Source: JBALVT01 sp965262875
GTDB taxonomy: Bacteria; Pseudomonadota; Gammaproteobacteria; Pseudomonadales; Halieaceae
Assembly: GCA_965262875.1 (NCBI GenBank)
Contig: OZ253569.1
Coordinates: 3,844,001 to 3,908,000, forward strand
Direction of reading: 5' to 3'
Length of the DNA: 64,000 nucleotides
In this document: positions 17,953 through 25,732 of the stretch, piece by piece
How the letters are laid out: the number at the start of each line of letters is the position of its first letter
Numbering within the stretch: the stretch's first letter is position 1
Notes under the pieces: model-generated
Database searches by the model: none
What the model was told of the DNA's origin: nothing
The model's input: the letters and a program-made list of their open reading frames with translations, nothing else
Made by a program: the position numbers and the translations under genes

Positions 17953-18530
17953 ATGACAACAAAGCGATTTATCACGGCTCAGGAACTGCTCGATGACTCT
18001 TTTAGGCTCGGCCTGGCGATTGTTGAAAGTGGTTATCAACCAAATTATATCGTCGGAGTGTGGCGAGGTGGTGCGCCGGTCGGTATCGCCGTGCAGGAAT
18101 TGTTGGATTGGATGTATCGGGTATAGAGACTGATCACATCGCAATCAGAACCTCCTCCTATTCCGGAATCGAAAGTCGAGATCGGCATGTACGTGTTCAC
18201 GGTTTGAACTATATTGTTAAGCATGTCAATGCAGAGGATTCGCTGTTACTGGTAGACGATGTTTTTGATACCGGCCTGAGTATCCGACAAGTCATCAGGG
18301 ATCTAAAGGAAGAATGCCGAAAAAACATGCCTGAAATCAAAATTGCTACGCCTTATTTTAAACCCGGTAATAATCAAACTGACATGAAACCGGATTTTTT
18401 CCTGCACGAGACCGACAAGTGGCTGGTATTTCCCCACGAGCTGCACGGTTTATCGGATGAAGAAATTCGCCAGCACAAGCCCGAGGTGGCAGCGCTGCGC
18501 GAAAAGTTGGATCAGCAGAAACTCGCATAG
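17953..18530 (+). pseudogene. Second phosphoribosyltransferase, single-base frameshift
   Basis: The first frame from ATG 17953 encodes KRFITAQELLDDSFRLG and the PRTase loop YIVGVWRGGAPVGIAV, then stops at 18126. The second frame continues the same protein from about 18122 (GIETDHIAIRTSSYSG) through the PRPP loop LLLVDDVFDTGLS to a stop at 18530. The 578 bases are one short of 193 codons, so a one-base deletion near 18118-18122 explains it. Repaired, it is a 192-residue hypoxanthine/xanthine-type PRTase common next to purine catabolic genes. It may be a genuine pseudogene or a sequencing error. Confidence 0.75.
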
Positions 18531-18542
18531 TTCGCCCCCGCT

Positions 18543-19748
18543 TTACTCCTTGGGAGCACCTGCCGCAATCCATGCGGCGATGGTAGCCCGTTCCTCGTCT
18601 GTCATACCCGTTTTATTCAAAAAGGGCATGTCGATTGTGTCCACCGACCGTGCTTTTATGCGGGGTGCCCATTGCTGCATCTCGTCTAAGGTGTCCAGCA
18701 TCATACCCAGAGGGGCGATCGTGAATACATCGTCGCTGGGTGTCGCCGAATGACAGGTCGCGCAGCGCTCGGTCAGAATCGCTTTAACGGTTGATATCTG
18801 TGAGGATTCGAAAGCGCCAACATTTTTGCTAACACTAACTGCGGGCTTGGGGGAAATAACGAAGGCGAGAGTCGCAGCGGCAATTGCAGCTACCACCAGA
18901 ATGACAGGGCGCTTAATGCCCTTGTGTTGCAAATTGAAATAGTGACGAGCGAAAGCAGTGATCGCGATAATAGCCAATAGCACCAACCAGCTGTACTCAT
19001 GGGAATACGTCATGGGGTAGTGGTTGCTAATCATGATGAACAGTACAGGCAACGTTAGGTAATTGTTGTGGGTTGAGTGTAACTTGGCCTTGATACCCCA
19101 GGCTGGATCGGGTGCCTCACCTTTTTCTATTGCCGCCACCAAGGCTCTTTGGGAGGGCATGATGATTCTAAATACGTTGCCCACCATGATGGTGCCGATC
19201 ACAGCCCCCATATGGATGTAAGCACCTCTGCCACTGAATAAATGGGTGAGGGCATAGGCGTAAACGACAGCGATGGCTATCAGGATACCGCCAATGACGA
19301 AACCGTTCTTGGCTAGGGGCGTGCTGCACAACACCTCATAAATCACCCAGCCCGATATCAGGAATCCCAAACCGAGACCCACTGCTTGCAGTTGCGTTAA
19401 ATCGGCCACGCGTTTATCGATGAGATAGGATTCTGCACCGAGATAGAAAATCACAATAAGTAGCACCATACCGGTCAGCCAGGTGGTATAGGCCTCCCAC
19501 TTGAACCAGTGCAGGGTCTCGGGCATTTTTTCCGGGGCCAGTTCGTACTTGGCGACTTCATAGATCCCTCCGCCGTGAATAGACCAAAGATCGCCCTTGA
19601 TGCCCTTGTCTTTTTTCCACTGTGGCGGCTCCTCCAGACTATTGTCCAGCCAGACAAAATAAAAGGAAGCACCGATCCAGGCGATTCCAGTGATCAGGTG
19701 CAACCAGCGAAAAATGAGCTGTAGCCAATCGAATAAATAACTCTCCAT
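18543..19748 (-). CDS. puuD: Membrane-bound urate oxidase PuuD with C-terminal cytochrome c domain
   Basis: 401 residues. The first ~300 form a DUF989-type integral membrane domain with about eight helices (starting WLQLIFRWLHLITGIAWIGA). The last ~90 are a periplasmic cytochrome c domain with heme motif CATCH. PuuD oxidises urate to 5-hydroxyisourate and passes electrons to the cytochrome domain rather than to O2 as soluble uricase does. No soluble uricase gene is present, and the next two steps (uraH, uraD) are in the same operon. It is the last gene of the minus-strand operon, 31 bp after guaD, and convergent with the PRTase pseudogene. Confidence 0.9.
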   Translation of the reverse strand: MESYLFDWLQLIFRWLHLITGIAWIGASFYFVWLDNSLEEPPQWKKDKGIKGDLWSIHGGGIYEVAKYELAPEKMPETLHWFKWEAYTTWLTGMVLLIVIFYLGAESYLIDKRVADLTQLQAVGLGLGFLISGWVIYEVLCSTPLAKNGFVIGGILIAIAVVYAYALTHLFSGRGAYIHMGAVIGTIMVGNVFRIIMPSQRALVAAIEKGEAPDPAWGIKAKLHSTHNNYLTLPVLFIMISNHYPMTYSHEYSWLVLLAIIAITAFARHYFNLQHKGIKRPVILVVAAIAAATLAFVISPKPAVSVSKNVGAFESSQISTVKAILTERCATCHSATPSDDVFTIAPLGMMLDTLDEMQQWAPRIKARSVDTIDMPFLNKTGMTDEERATIAAWIAAGAPKE

Positions 19749-19779
19749 AACCTCTGGCCTTCTGGTTTATTCTTGCGTG

Positions 19780-21075
19780 TTAATGTTTGCTGTGCACTTT
19801 AATGCCCGCGGAATAGGTCGCCGCGATGGAGCGGTCGTCACCCATAATGGCCATGACAAAGAGCGTCTCCATCAGGCTTTTGCAATTGGCGAGCCTGAAT
19901 TCGAGCAGTGGAGTAGGGGCCTTGTCCAAAACAATAAAATCGGCTTCTTTCCCCGGTTCAAAATTTCCGATGAGGTCGTCCATATCCAGCGCCCGGGCAC
20001 CGCCGAGTGTCGCGAGATAAAACGCTTTGAACGGTGTCAATTTTTCTCCGCGCAGTTGCTGAGCCTTATACGCCTCCCCGAGGGTTTGCAGAATTGAAAA
20101 GCTCGTTCCGCCACCGATATCGGTTCCCAGGCCTACACCGATATTCTGCTCCACAGCGCGCTTTAAATTGAATAGACCGCTGCCCAGGAAGAGATTGGAA
20201 GTGGGGCAGAAGGCGATGTTGGATTGGGTTTCGGCCAGACGATTCCACTCCTCATCGTTTAAGTGAATACAGTGGGCGAATACGCTGCGACGCCCGAGCA
20301 ATCTCGCTTCATCGTAAGTGTGTAGGTAGTGGTCGCAATCGGGGAACAGTTCGCGTACCCACGCCACCTCGTTCACGCTTTCGGACATATGGGTGTGCAT
20401 ATAGACGCCGGGGTGCTCCTCCAGCAGCTGGCCTGCTTTACGCAACTGCTCTGGTGTTGAAGTGGGAGCAAACCGGGGCGTGACGGCGTAGCGCAAGCGC
20501 CCTTTGTCGTGCCACTTCTCGATCAGTGCCTTGCTATCGTCATAGGAGCTTTGCGCCGTGTCGACGAGATAGTCCGGGGCATTTCTGTCCATCATGACTT
20601 TGCCGGCGATCATTCGCAGATTGCGTTCTTCGCAGGCCTCGAAAAATGCATCCACCGATTCGGTATGGACTGTGCCGAATACCAGGGCGGTCGTTGTGCC
20701 GCAGCGCAATAACTCACCCAAAAATCGGTCGGCAATTTCTCTGGCGTATGTGGCGTCGGAAAACTTGGATTCTACGGGAAAAGTATAGGTGTTGAGCCAT
20801 TCCAGCAGCTGTGTACCGTAGGCCGCCACCATTTCCGTTTGCGGGTAATGGATGTGGGTGTCAATAAACCCGGGCATTATCAGGGAATTCGGATACTCAG
20901 TTACGATGGCATCTTTTTCAAGACGGGGGAGCAAGTCCTGCGCTGAACCTGCGGCAACTACCGTTCCGTTGTCGACGATCAGCATTCCATCTTTGAAATA
21001 GCGATAGGATTCGGATTCAGACACCCGATCGGGATCATCGATAAAGTGCAGCACCTCTGCTCGATAGGCTTCCAT
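19780..21075 (-). CDS. guaD: Guanine deaminase
   Basis: Zinc amidohydrolase converting guanine to xanthine plus ammonia in the cytoplasm. Its 431 residues are typical for GuaD. Metal-site motifs are PGFIDTHIHYPQTEM (about 69-83), HTHMSES, SVFAHCIHLNDEE and GLGTDIGGGTS; the CPTSNLFLGSG stretch is a GuaD hallmark. It supplies xanthine to XdhAB. It sits 23 bp after allA and 31 bp before puuD in the operon. Confidence 0.93.
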   Translation of the reverse strand: MEAYRAEVLHFIDDPDRVSESESYRYFKDGMLIVDNGTVVAAGSAQDLLPRLEKDAIVTEYPNSLIMPGFIDTHIHYPQTEMVAAYGTQLLEWLNTYTFPVESKFSDATYAREIADRFLGELLRCGTTTALVFGTVHTESVDAFFEACEERNLRMIAGKVMMDRNAPDYLVDTAQSSYDDSKALIEKWHDKGRLRYAVTPRFAPTSTPEQLRKAGQLLEEHPGVYMHTHMSESVNEVAWVRELFPDCDHYLHTYDEARLLGRRSVFAHCIHLNDEEWNRLAETQSNIAFCPTSNLFLGSGLFNLKRAVEQNIGVGLGTDIGGGTSFSILQTLGEAYKAQQLRGEKLTPFKAFYLATLGGARALDMDDLIGNFEPGKEADFIVLDKAPTPLLEFRLANCKSLMETLFVMAIMGDDRSIAATYSAGIKVHSKH

Positions 21076-21098
21076 GTTACGCAGTCCAGGGGGTTGAA

Positions 21099-21602
21099 TT
21101 AGTGGTTAACATACACTTCCAACTCTTTGGGGAGCTCGACTTCATCACAATTGGAACCCTCGCCACCGCGGTCAACGACCAGAAAGTCATTGCTGACATT
21201 CAAACCAAGACAATAGTGGTGCCAGGTTCCCTTGTGGTAGTTCACACCTTGATGCGTTTGCGCAATAAAAGCGCGCAGAGTGCTGGGGTCGAATTCGCCG
21301 GCCTCTGAAACCACTACGACGTAGGGGTTTCCCGTAAGCGGCATAAAAGACTGACTGCCCAGTGGATGGCGCTCCATGATCTCTATCCGAAACGGCAGTT
21401 GCGTGGCGACGCTGCGGAAGATACTGATGATAGGCTCGCCGTTTTCGTCGGCCACATCAACCTTCGCCAAATTGTGGTGACGCTCTGTGTTGCCGTAGTT
21501 GATGGGAATGACCTGATTGGCTTCGCTAACTTCCATGACATCGCCGTAGGCTGCAAACGCATGAGCAGTGAGTGGCTCGAGTTTTAAATCGATGCGCGCC
21601 AT
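21099..21602 (-). CDS. allA: Ureidoglycolate lyase
   Basis: 167-residue cupin-fold enzyme splitting ureidoglycolate into glyoxylate and urea, the last step of the pathway here. Family signatures are IEIMERHPLGSQSFMPL and the metal-site segment NYHKGTWHHYCLGL. Its stop-to-start spacing to uraH is zero bases upstream and 23 bp to guaD downstream, so it is firmly within the operon. No urease gene is in the window, so the urea fate is not shown. Confidence 0.92.
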   Translation of the reverse strand: MARIDLKLEPLTAHAFAAYGDVMEVSEANQVIPINYGNTERHHNLAKVDVADENGEPIISIFRSVATQLPFRIEIMERHPLGSQSFMPLTGNPYVVVVSEAGEFDPSTLRAFIAQTHQGVNYHKGTWHHYCLGLNVSNDFLVVDRGGEGSNCDEVELPKELEVYVNH

Positions 21603-21944
21603 CTAGCTTCCCCTATAGGTCGAGTAACTGTAGGGGGATAGCAGCAATGGTATGTGATAGTGCTGGCCGTCGCCCTCGATATTGAAGACGACTTCGGCCC
21701 AGGGATAAAACACCGGTGCATCGATCGCATCGAAATAATGGCTGATCGCAAAATGCATGCGATAGGTTCCGGCTTCGAGAATTTCTCCCTCAGGGCATAA
21801 GTCAGGCACTCGACCGTCCGCGTTGGTTTGTCCGCTGCCTACTTTGACCCAGTCACCCGCGGCCCGATGGTATAGCGTGATGGTTACGCCTGGGGCGGGG
21901 CAGCCCAGGGCCGTATCCAAAATGTGGGTGGTAATCTGACTCAT
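21603..21944 (-). CDS. uraH: 5-hydroxyisourate hydrolase
   Basis: 113-residue transthyretin-like enzyme hydrolysing 5-hydroxyisourate to OHCU. The N-terminal catalytic His is in ITTHILDTALGCPA, and the protein ends in the diagnostic YRGS tetrapeptide that separates these hydrolases from true transthyretin. No periplasmic signal peptide is seen. It overlaps uraD by 4 bases and abuts allA. Confidence 0.95.
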   Translation of the reverse strand: MSQITTHILDTALGCPAPGVTITLYHRAAGDWVKVGSGQTNADGRVPDLCPEGEILEAGTYRMHFAISHYFDAIDAPVFYPWAEVVFNIEGDGQHYHIPLLLSPYSYSTYRGS

Positions 21945-22441
21945 AGCAGCTTCTCCAATCTGATCTGAAATATTTTGCGCTGCTCTTCGGCGGCGTTGAT
22001 GAGCTCGTCTTCCTTAATGTTGGGAAGTCTGGCTTCAAGCAGGGACAGCATTTGGCCGGCGCTCTTGCCTGTCGCGCACACGATAAAGATGAACCCAAAC
22101 TTTTCCTCGTAGGCGCTATTGCCATCGCTGAGTGCGTGAATGGTTTCGTCGCTGGCAACCTCGACCAGGGACTGTTCACCCGCAGCCAATTCTTTGGTGT
22201 TGGCATACTTGGCCTTGAGAGAACCCACGTCACCAATTTTGGGGTGACCATCAAAGGCTTCGAGATAATCGCTCTGATCCAGACCGCGCCAATGTTCGTC
22301 TGCAGCTTCAATTATCGCCTGCGCGGATGGGTAGGGTCTGGAGGCGACCATGCGTGTAATCCAGGCCTCGCTGGTGCAGCACTGGCGGAAGCTGTGACTG
22401 GCCGTGCTCGCATCCATACTATTGACTGTTGCAACGCTCAT
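21941..22441 (-). CDS. uraD: OHCU decarboxylase
   Basis: 166 residues; converts 2-oxo-4-hydroxy-4-carboxy-5-ureidoimidazoline to S-allantoin. The catalytic His is in FDGHPKIGDV, and the substrate-binding motif EEKFGFIFIVCATGKSA is present. It overlaps uraH in an ATGA junction and lies 12 bp after alc. With puuD and uraH it completes the route from urate to allantoin. Confidence 0.94.
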   Translation of the reverse strand: MSVATVNSMDASTASHSFRQCCTSEAWITRMVASRPYPSAQAIIEAADEHWRGLDQSDYLEAFDGHPKIGDVGSLKAKYANTKELAAGEQSLVEVASDETIHALSDGNSAYEEKFGFIFIVCATGKSAGQMLSLLEARLPNIKEDELINAAEEQRKIFQIRLEKLL

Positions 22442-22453
22442 TGAATTTCTACC

Positions 22454-23494
22454 TTAAGAATCCGATTTAGCCCAGTCTGGAAATCCGAAAACTCTCAGGC
22501 GGCTTATACCTCCGTCGGGATAAATGTTCAGGCGCACGTGATTAAAATTCTGGTCTTGCGCAACTTGAATCTGTTTGATGAGTAGGTGTTCCTGGTCGGC
22601 GTGCAGTGGAGTGCGCTCGATAACGCTGTGCCATACGATGTCGTGGGCGGTCATATCCTCGCGGTCAGACAAAGTGGCTTCGAGGCTTACTGTGTCGGGG
22701 AAATTGCCCTTGAAGTGCGCCGTATCAATCAAAACTTTACGTATGGTACCTGTCAGCCCAAGTTTGATAATGTTCCAGTCATTCTTCTCGTCGCGGCGTC
22801 GTTTGGTCTCCCAACCGTCGCCCATGTTGACGCCTTTGTTAGGCATGAGAAGATTGTTTGGCGAGCTGTAAAACATATCGCTACAGGCCAAACCTCGCCC
22901 TCCGTTAGCAACGCTGGCCAAGTCGATTAGCTCTCCGGCCACAAAGTTGTCCCGGTTTACCTTGGCGACACCGTAGATACGCAATCGCGCGACACCGCCA
23001 TCGGGATAGATCTTCAATCTTAGATGGGTGCAGGGTGCGTCACTGCTCACTGGAAAATAATTGTGGCTGTGTGCTGCCGTGGGACTCTTGCCCAGAACGT
23101 CGAACCATTGGGTGTCATCGGTCAGATCACCGTCAACCCAGGCGCCTTCAATCGATGCGAACTCTGGTGCGTTGCCCCGAAAATGCGTGGTTTCCACATC
23201 CGCTCCATGAATGACGCCGGGTATGCCTAACTTCACAATACACCAGTCGAAGTCACGATTGCCGCTGCGATGATCGGCTCTGCCATAGCTGCGGCGGGAT
23301 TCCCAGCCGTCCATCCACTGGCCGGTGGCGATGAAATGCCCCTCTTTGAAGATGGGGTCTGCATGCAGAACCAGATTGGCGCACTCGGCGAACCATTCAT
23401 CTGAGCACGACAGGGCCTTGCCGCCCACTTTCTCGCTTAGTAGGTCAATGTATTGGCCCGCAAAGGGGTTGTCGCCGTTATCGGTGTTACTCAT
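22454..23494 (-). CDS. alc: Allantoicase
   Basis: Hydrolyses allantoate to ureidoglycolate and urea. ATG 23494 with a GGAAGAG site upstream gives 346 residues; a longer frame up to 23632 only overlaps allB. The protein has the two-fold repeat typical of allantoicase: FDWCIVKLGIPGVIHGADVE in the first half and NDWNIIKLGLTGTIRKVLID in the second, with VETTHFRGNAPE and DTAHFKGNFPD at equivalent places. It sits 16 bp after allB. Confidence 0.93.
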   Translation of the reverse strand: MSNTDNGDNPFAGQYIDLLSEKVGGKALSCSDEWFAECANLVLHADPIFKEGHFIATGQWMDGWESRRSYGRADHRSGNRDFDWCIVKLGIPGVIHGADVETTHFRGNAPEFASIEGAWVDGDLTDDTQWFDVLGKSPTAAHSHNYFPVSSDAPCTHLRLKIYPDGGVARLRIYGVAKVNRDNFVAGELIDLASVANGGRGLACSDMFYSSPNNLLMPNKGVNMGDGWETKRRRDEKNDWNIIKLGLTGTIRKVLIDTAHFKGNFPDTVSLEATLSDREDMTAHDIVWHSVIERTPLHADQEHLLIKQIQVAQDQNFNHVRLNIYPDGGISRLRVFGFPDWAKSDS

Positions 23495-23510
23495 TGCGTC
23501 TCTTCCGGTA

Positions 23511-24875
23511 TTAGAGCTTGTGTTTAAGTAGCGGCTTGCCGACAGGGTCGCCGAGCAGGTTTCCATCGAAGTAGACCTTGGTCCCTCGCACATAGGTTGA
23601 CCTGACAACCCCCTTGACGGTTTTCCCTTCATAGGGAGTGATCTTATGTCGGTATTTTATGATGTCGGCGGTAATCAAATACTCGCCGTCGTCATCGAAC
23701 ACAACTAGATCTGCGTCATAGCCGGGGGCGATTTTTCCTTTGAGGTGTCCCAGGCCTGCAAACCCGGCGGGGCGGGTGGACATCCACTGGGAAACTTCCG
23801 CGATCGAATAGCCGCGCTCTCGGGCCTCGCTCCAGATTAAACTCAAACCAAACTGCAGGGAGGATATTCCGCCCCAGGCCTTTTCGATGTCTCCACTGTC
23901 AATGTGCTTAAGTTGTGGAGTGCACGGCGAGTGATCGGACACTACAAATTGAATGGTTCCGCCGGCGAGTCCTTCCCAGAGTTTGTGTCTGTTCCCGTCT
24001 TCGCGAATCGGAGGGCAACATTTGAAAAGAGTTTTTCCGTCGGGGCAGTTTTCAGCGAACAGGGTGAGATAGTGGGGGCAGGTTTCTGCGCTGATTCGCA
24101 AACCCTCTTGCTGCGCTGCGGCAATAGCGGGGATGGCCTCGGCTGAGGACAGATGTACGATATGTATATGTCCGTCGTTGCCCTCATGCTTTGCCTCCCG
24201 GCAGAGGTCGATCATCATATCGATGGCATCGTTCTCCCAGGCCTTGGGGCGAGACGCTAAAAAGCTCTGGTATCGGGTGCCAATTTCGGCTGGCTCGCTG
24301 TCTTCTTTATCAAGTTCAGCGTGGATGAGGTAGGGGATATTGTGCTTAGCCAGGATCGGTATGGCACGGCGAATATGGCTTTCGTCTACCCGCTGAAAAT
24401 CATCTATCCCTGAGTGAATCGTAAACGATTTTACGCCGAGGACGCCGGCTTCAACGAGTTCCTCAAGGTCATCCAGGCTTTCAGGGACAACTCCGCCCCA
24501 AAAACCGCAGTCGATCCACAGTTGGTTGCCCAGTGAATCAATTTTTTGCTGTAGCGCATCTGCTGTCGTCGTAACCGGCGTACAATTGAGCGGCATGTCG
24601 ACAACCGTGGTGATACCTCCGGCGGCAGCGGCCTGTGTTGCGGTGTTAAAACCTTCCCATTCGGTGCGACCGGGCTCATTAATGTGCACGTGGCTGTCGA
24701 CCAGTCCGGGCATTAGAATCTGGTTGCCAAGATCCTCAAGCGCACAGTCCGCTACTGTGTCGTGTGGAAGAATCTCCCGGATTTTGCCAGCGGAAACCAC
24801 GACGACAGCCGCCTGTTCGCGACCTTCGATGATGCACCGTAAACTTTTCAAGGCAAATGTTTTATCGGTACTCAT
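23511..24875 (-). CDS. allB: Allantoinase
   Basis: Dinuclear-metal amidohydrolase opening allantoin to allantoate. ATG 24875, overlapping the xdhC stop (ATGA), gives 454 residues; the open frame extends to 25112 without support. Motifs are MPGLVDSHVHINEPGRTEW (metal His pair), GVKSFTIHSG (bridging carbamylated Lys expected), HIHIVHLSSAEA, ETCPHYL and VSDHSPC (catalytic Asp). Confidence 0.94.
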   Translation of the reverse strand: MSTDKTFALKSLRCIIEGREQAAVVVVSAGKIREILPHDTVADCALEDLGNQILMPGLVDSHVHINEPGRTEWEGFNTATQAAAAGGITTVVDMPLNCTPVTTTADALQQKIDSLGNQLWIDCGFWGGVVPESLDDLEELVEAGVLGVKSFTIHSGIDDFQRVDESHIRRAIPILAKHNIPYLIHAELDKEDSEPAEIGTRYQSFLASRPKAWENDAIDMMIDLCREAKHEGNDGHIHIVHLSSAEAIPAIAAAQQEGLRISAETCPHYLTLFAENCPDGKTLFKCCPPIREDGNRHKLWEGLAGGTIQFVVSDHSPCTPQLKHIDSGDIEKAWGGISSLQFGLSLIWSEARERGYSIAEVSQWMSTRPAGFAGLGHLKGKIAPGYDADLVVFDDDGEYLITADIIKYRHKITPYEGKTVKGVVRSTYVRGTKVYFDGNLLGDPVGKPLLKHKL

Positions 24876-25732
24876 GTGATTGTATTGAGTTCCGTGATGG
24901 CTTGTTTTGCCTGCGCAAGAGAAACGCCCTGGTGTTTGTTTTTGGTTTGCTCGGCGCTGTTGTTCAGGGCGATGAGTTCGCCGGCGATTGAAACGGCAAC
25001 CTCGATCGGACGCTTGCCAGGGACTTCCGCCAAGCCCACGGGGCAATATACTTGCCGGTAAAATTCCGGGGCGTGTCCACGGTGTTCCATTCGCATTTTG
25101 AACCGGCGCCACTTTGTGTCAGAACCAATAAGCCCAACATAGCGCGCATCACCTCGATTCAGTACGGCTTCCAGGATTTCGTAATCCAGCTGGTGATTGT
25201 GGGTCATGATCAGGTAGTAACCCCCGGGTGGCATATCGGCCACTTCCGCCGCCGGTTGTTCGCTCACGACGGGAGTGACGTGACTGGGCAGGGAGTGGGG
25301 GTGGGTGTCCTCGCGGTTATCTATCCACTGCAATTTACAGGGTAACTGCTTGAGAATATCTGTGAGCGCCAAGCCGACATGGCCTGCGCCAAACAGCATA
25401 ATATTGAAATTACTGCCTTTGAAACTCTCGAACAAAACGGTGGTACTGCCGCCGCAACACTGCCCAAGACCCGGCCCCAGTGGGAAGTACTCAATTTTCT
25501 GCTGCTCCTGTTCGCCTTCGAGTAACTCGGCGGCCATACAAGTCGCTTTGAATTCCAGGTGACCACCTCCAATGGTTCCAAAGCTAGCGTCCCTGGACAC
25601 TACCATTTTGGTACCGCTCTCTCGGGGGGTTGAGCCTCTGGAGCCCAGTAGCGTTATCAGGACATAATCTTGCCCGAGCTCCTGCAATTTTTGAATCGCA
25701 TCGACCCAGTTGATGACTGCTGTGGGCATCAT
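24872..25732 (-). CDS. xdhC: Xanthine dehydrogenase accessory protein XdhC
   Basis: 286 residues. XdhC binds and sulfurates the molybdenum cofactor and delivers it to XdhB. The N-terminal domain (YVLITLLGSRGSTPRESGTKM) and the C-terminal Rossmann-type domain (NIMLFGAGHVGLAL, then YVGLIGSDTKWRRF and CPVGLAEVPGKRPIE) are clear. It overlaps xdhB by 4 bases upstream and allB by 4 bases downstream. Confidence 0.94.
   Translation of the reverse strand: MMPTAVINWVDAIQKLQELGQDYVLITLLGSRGSTPRESGTKMVVSRDASFGTIGGGHLEFKATCMAAELLEGEQEQQKIEYFPLGPGLGQCCGGSTTVLFESFKGSNFNIMLFGAGHVGLALTDILKQLPCKLQWIDNREDTHPHSLPSHVTPVVSEQPAAEVADMPPGGYYLIMTHNHQLDYEILEAVLNRGDARYVGLIGSDTKWRRFKMRMEHRGHAPEFYRQVYCPVGLAEVPGKRPIEVAVSIAGELIALNNSAEQTKNKHQGVSLAQAKQAITELNTIT

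Noticed and set aside
23495..23632. N-terminal extension of allantoicase
   Set aside because: Overlaps the end of allB, low-complexity and unlike the family; ATG 23494 has a suitable ribosome-binding site.
24876..25112. N-terminal extension of allantoinase
   Set aside because: Lies inside xdhC with Arg/Gln-rich shadow composition; the ATGA-coupled start at 24875 fits the family.
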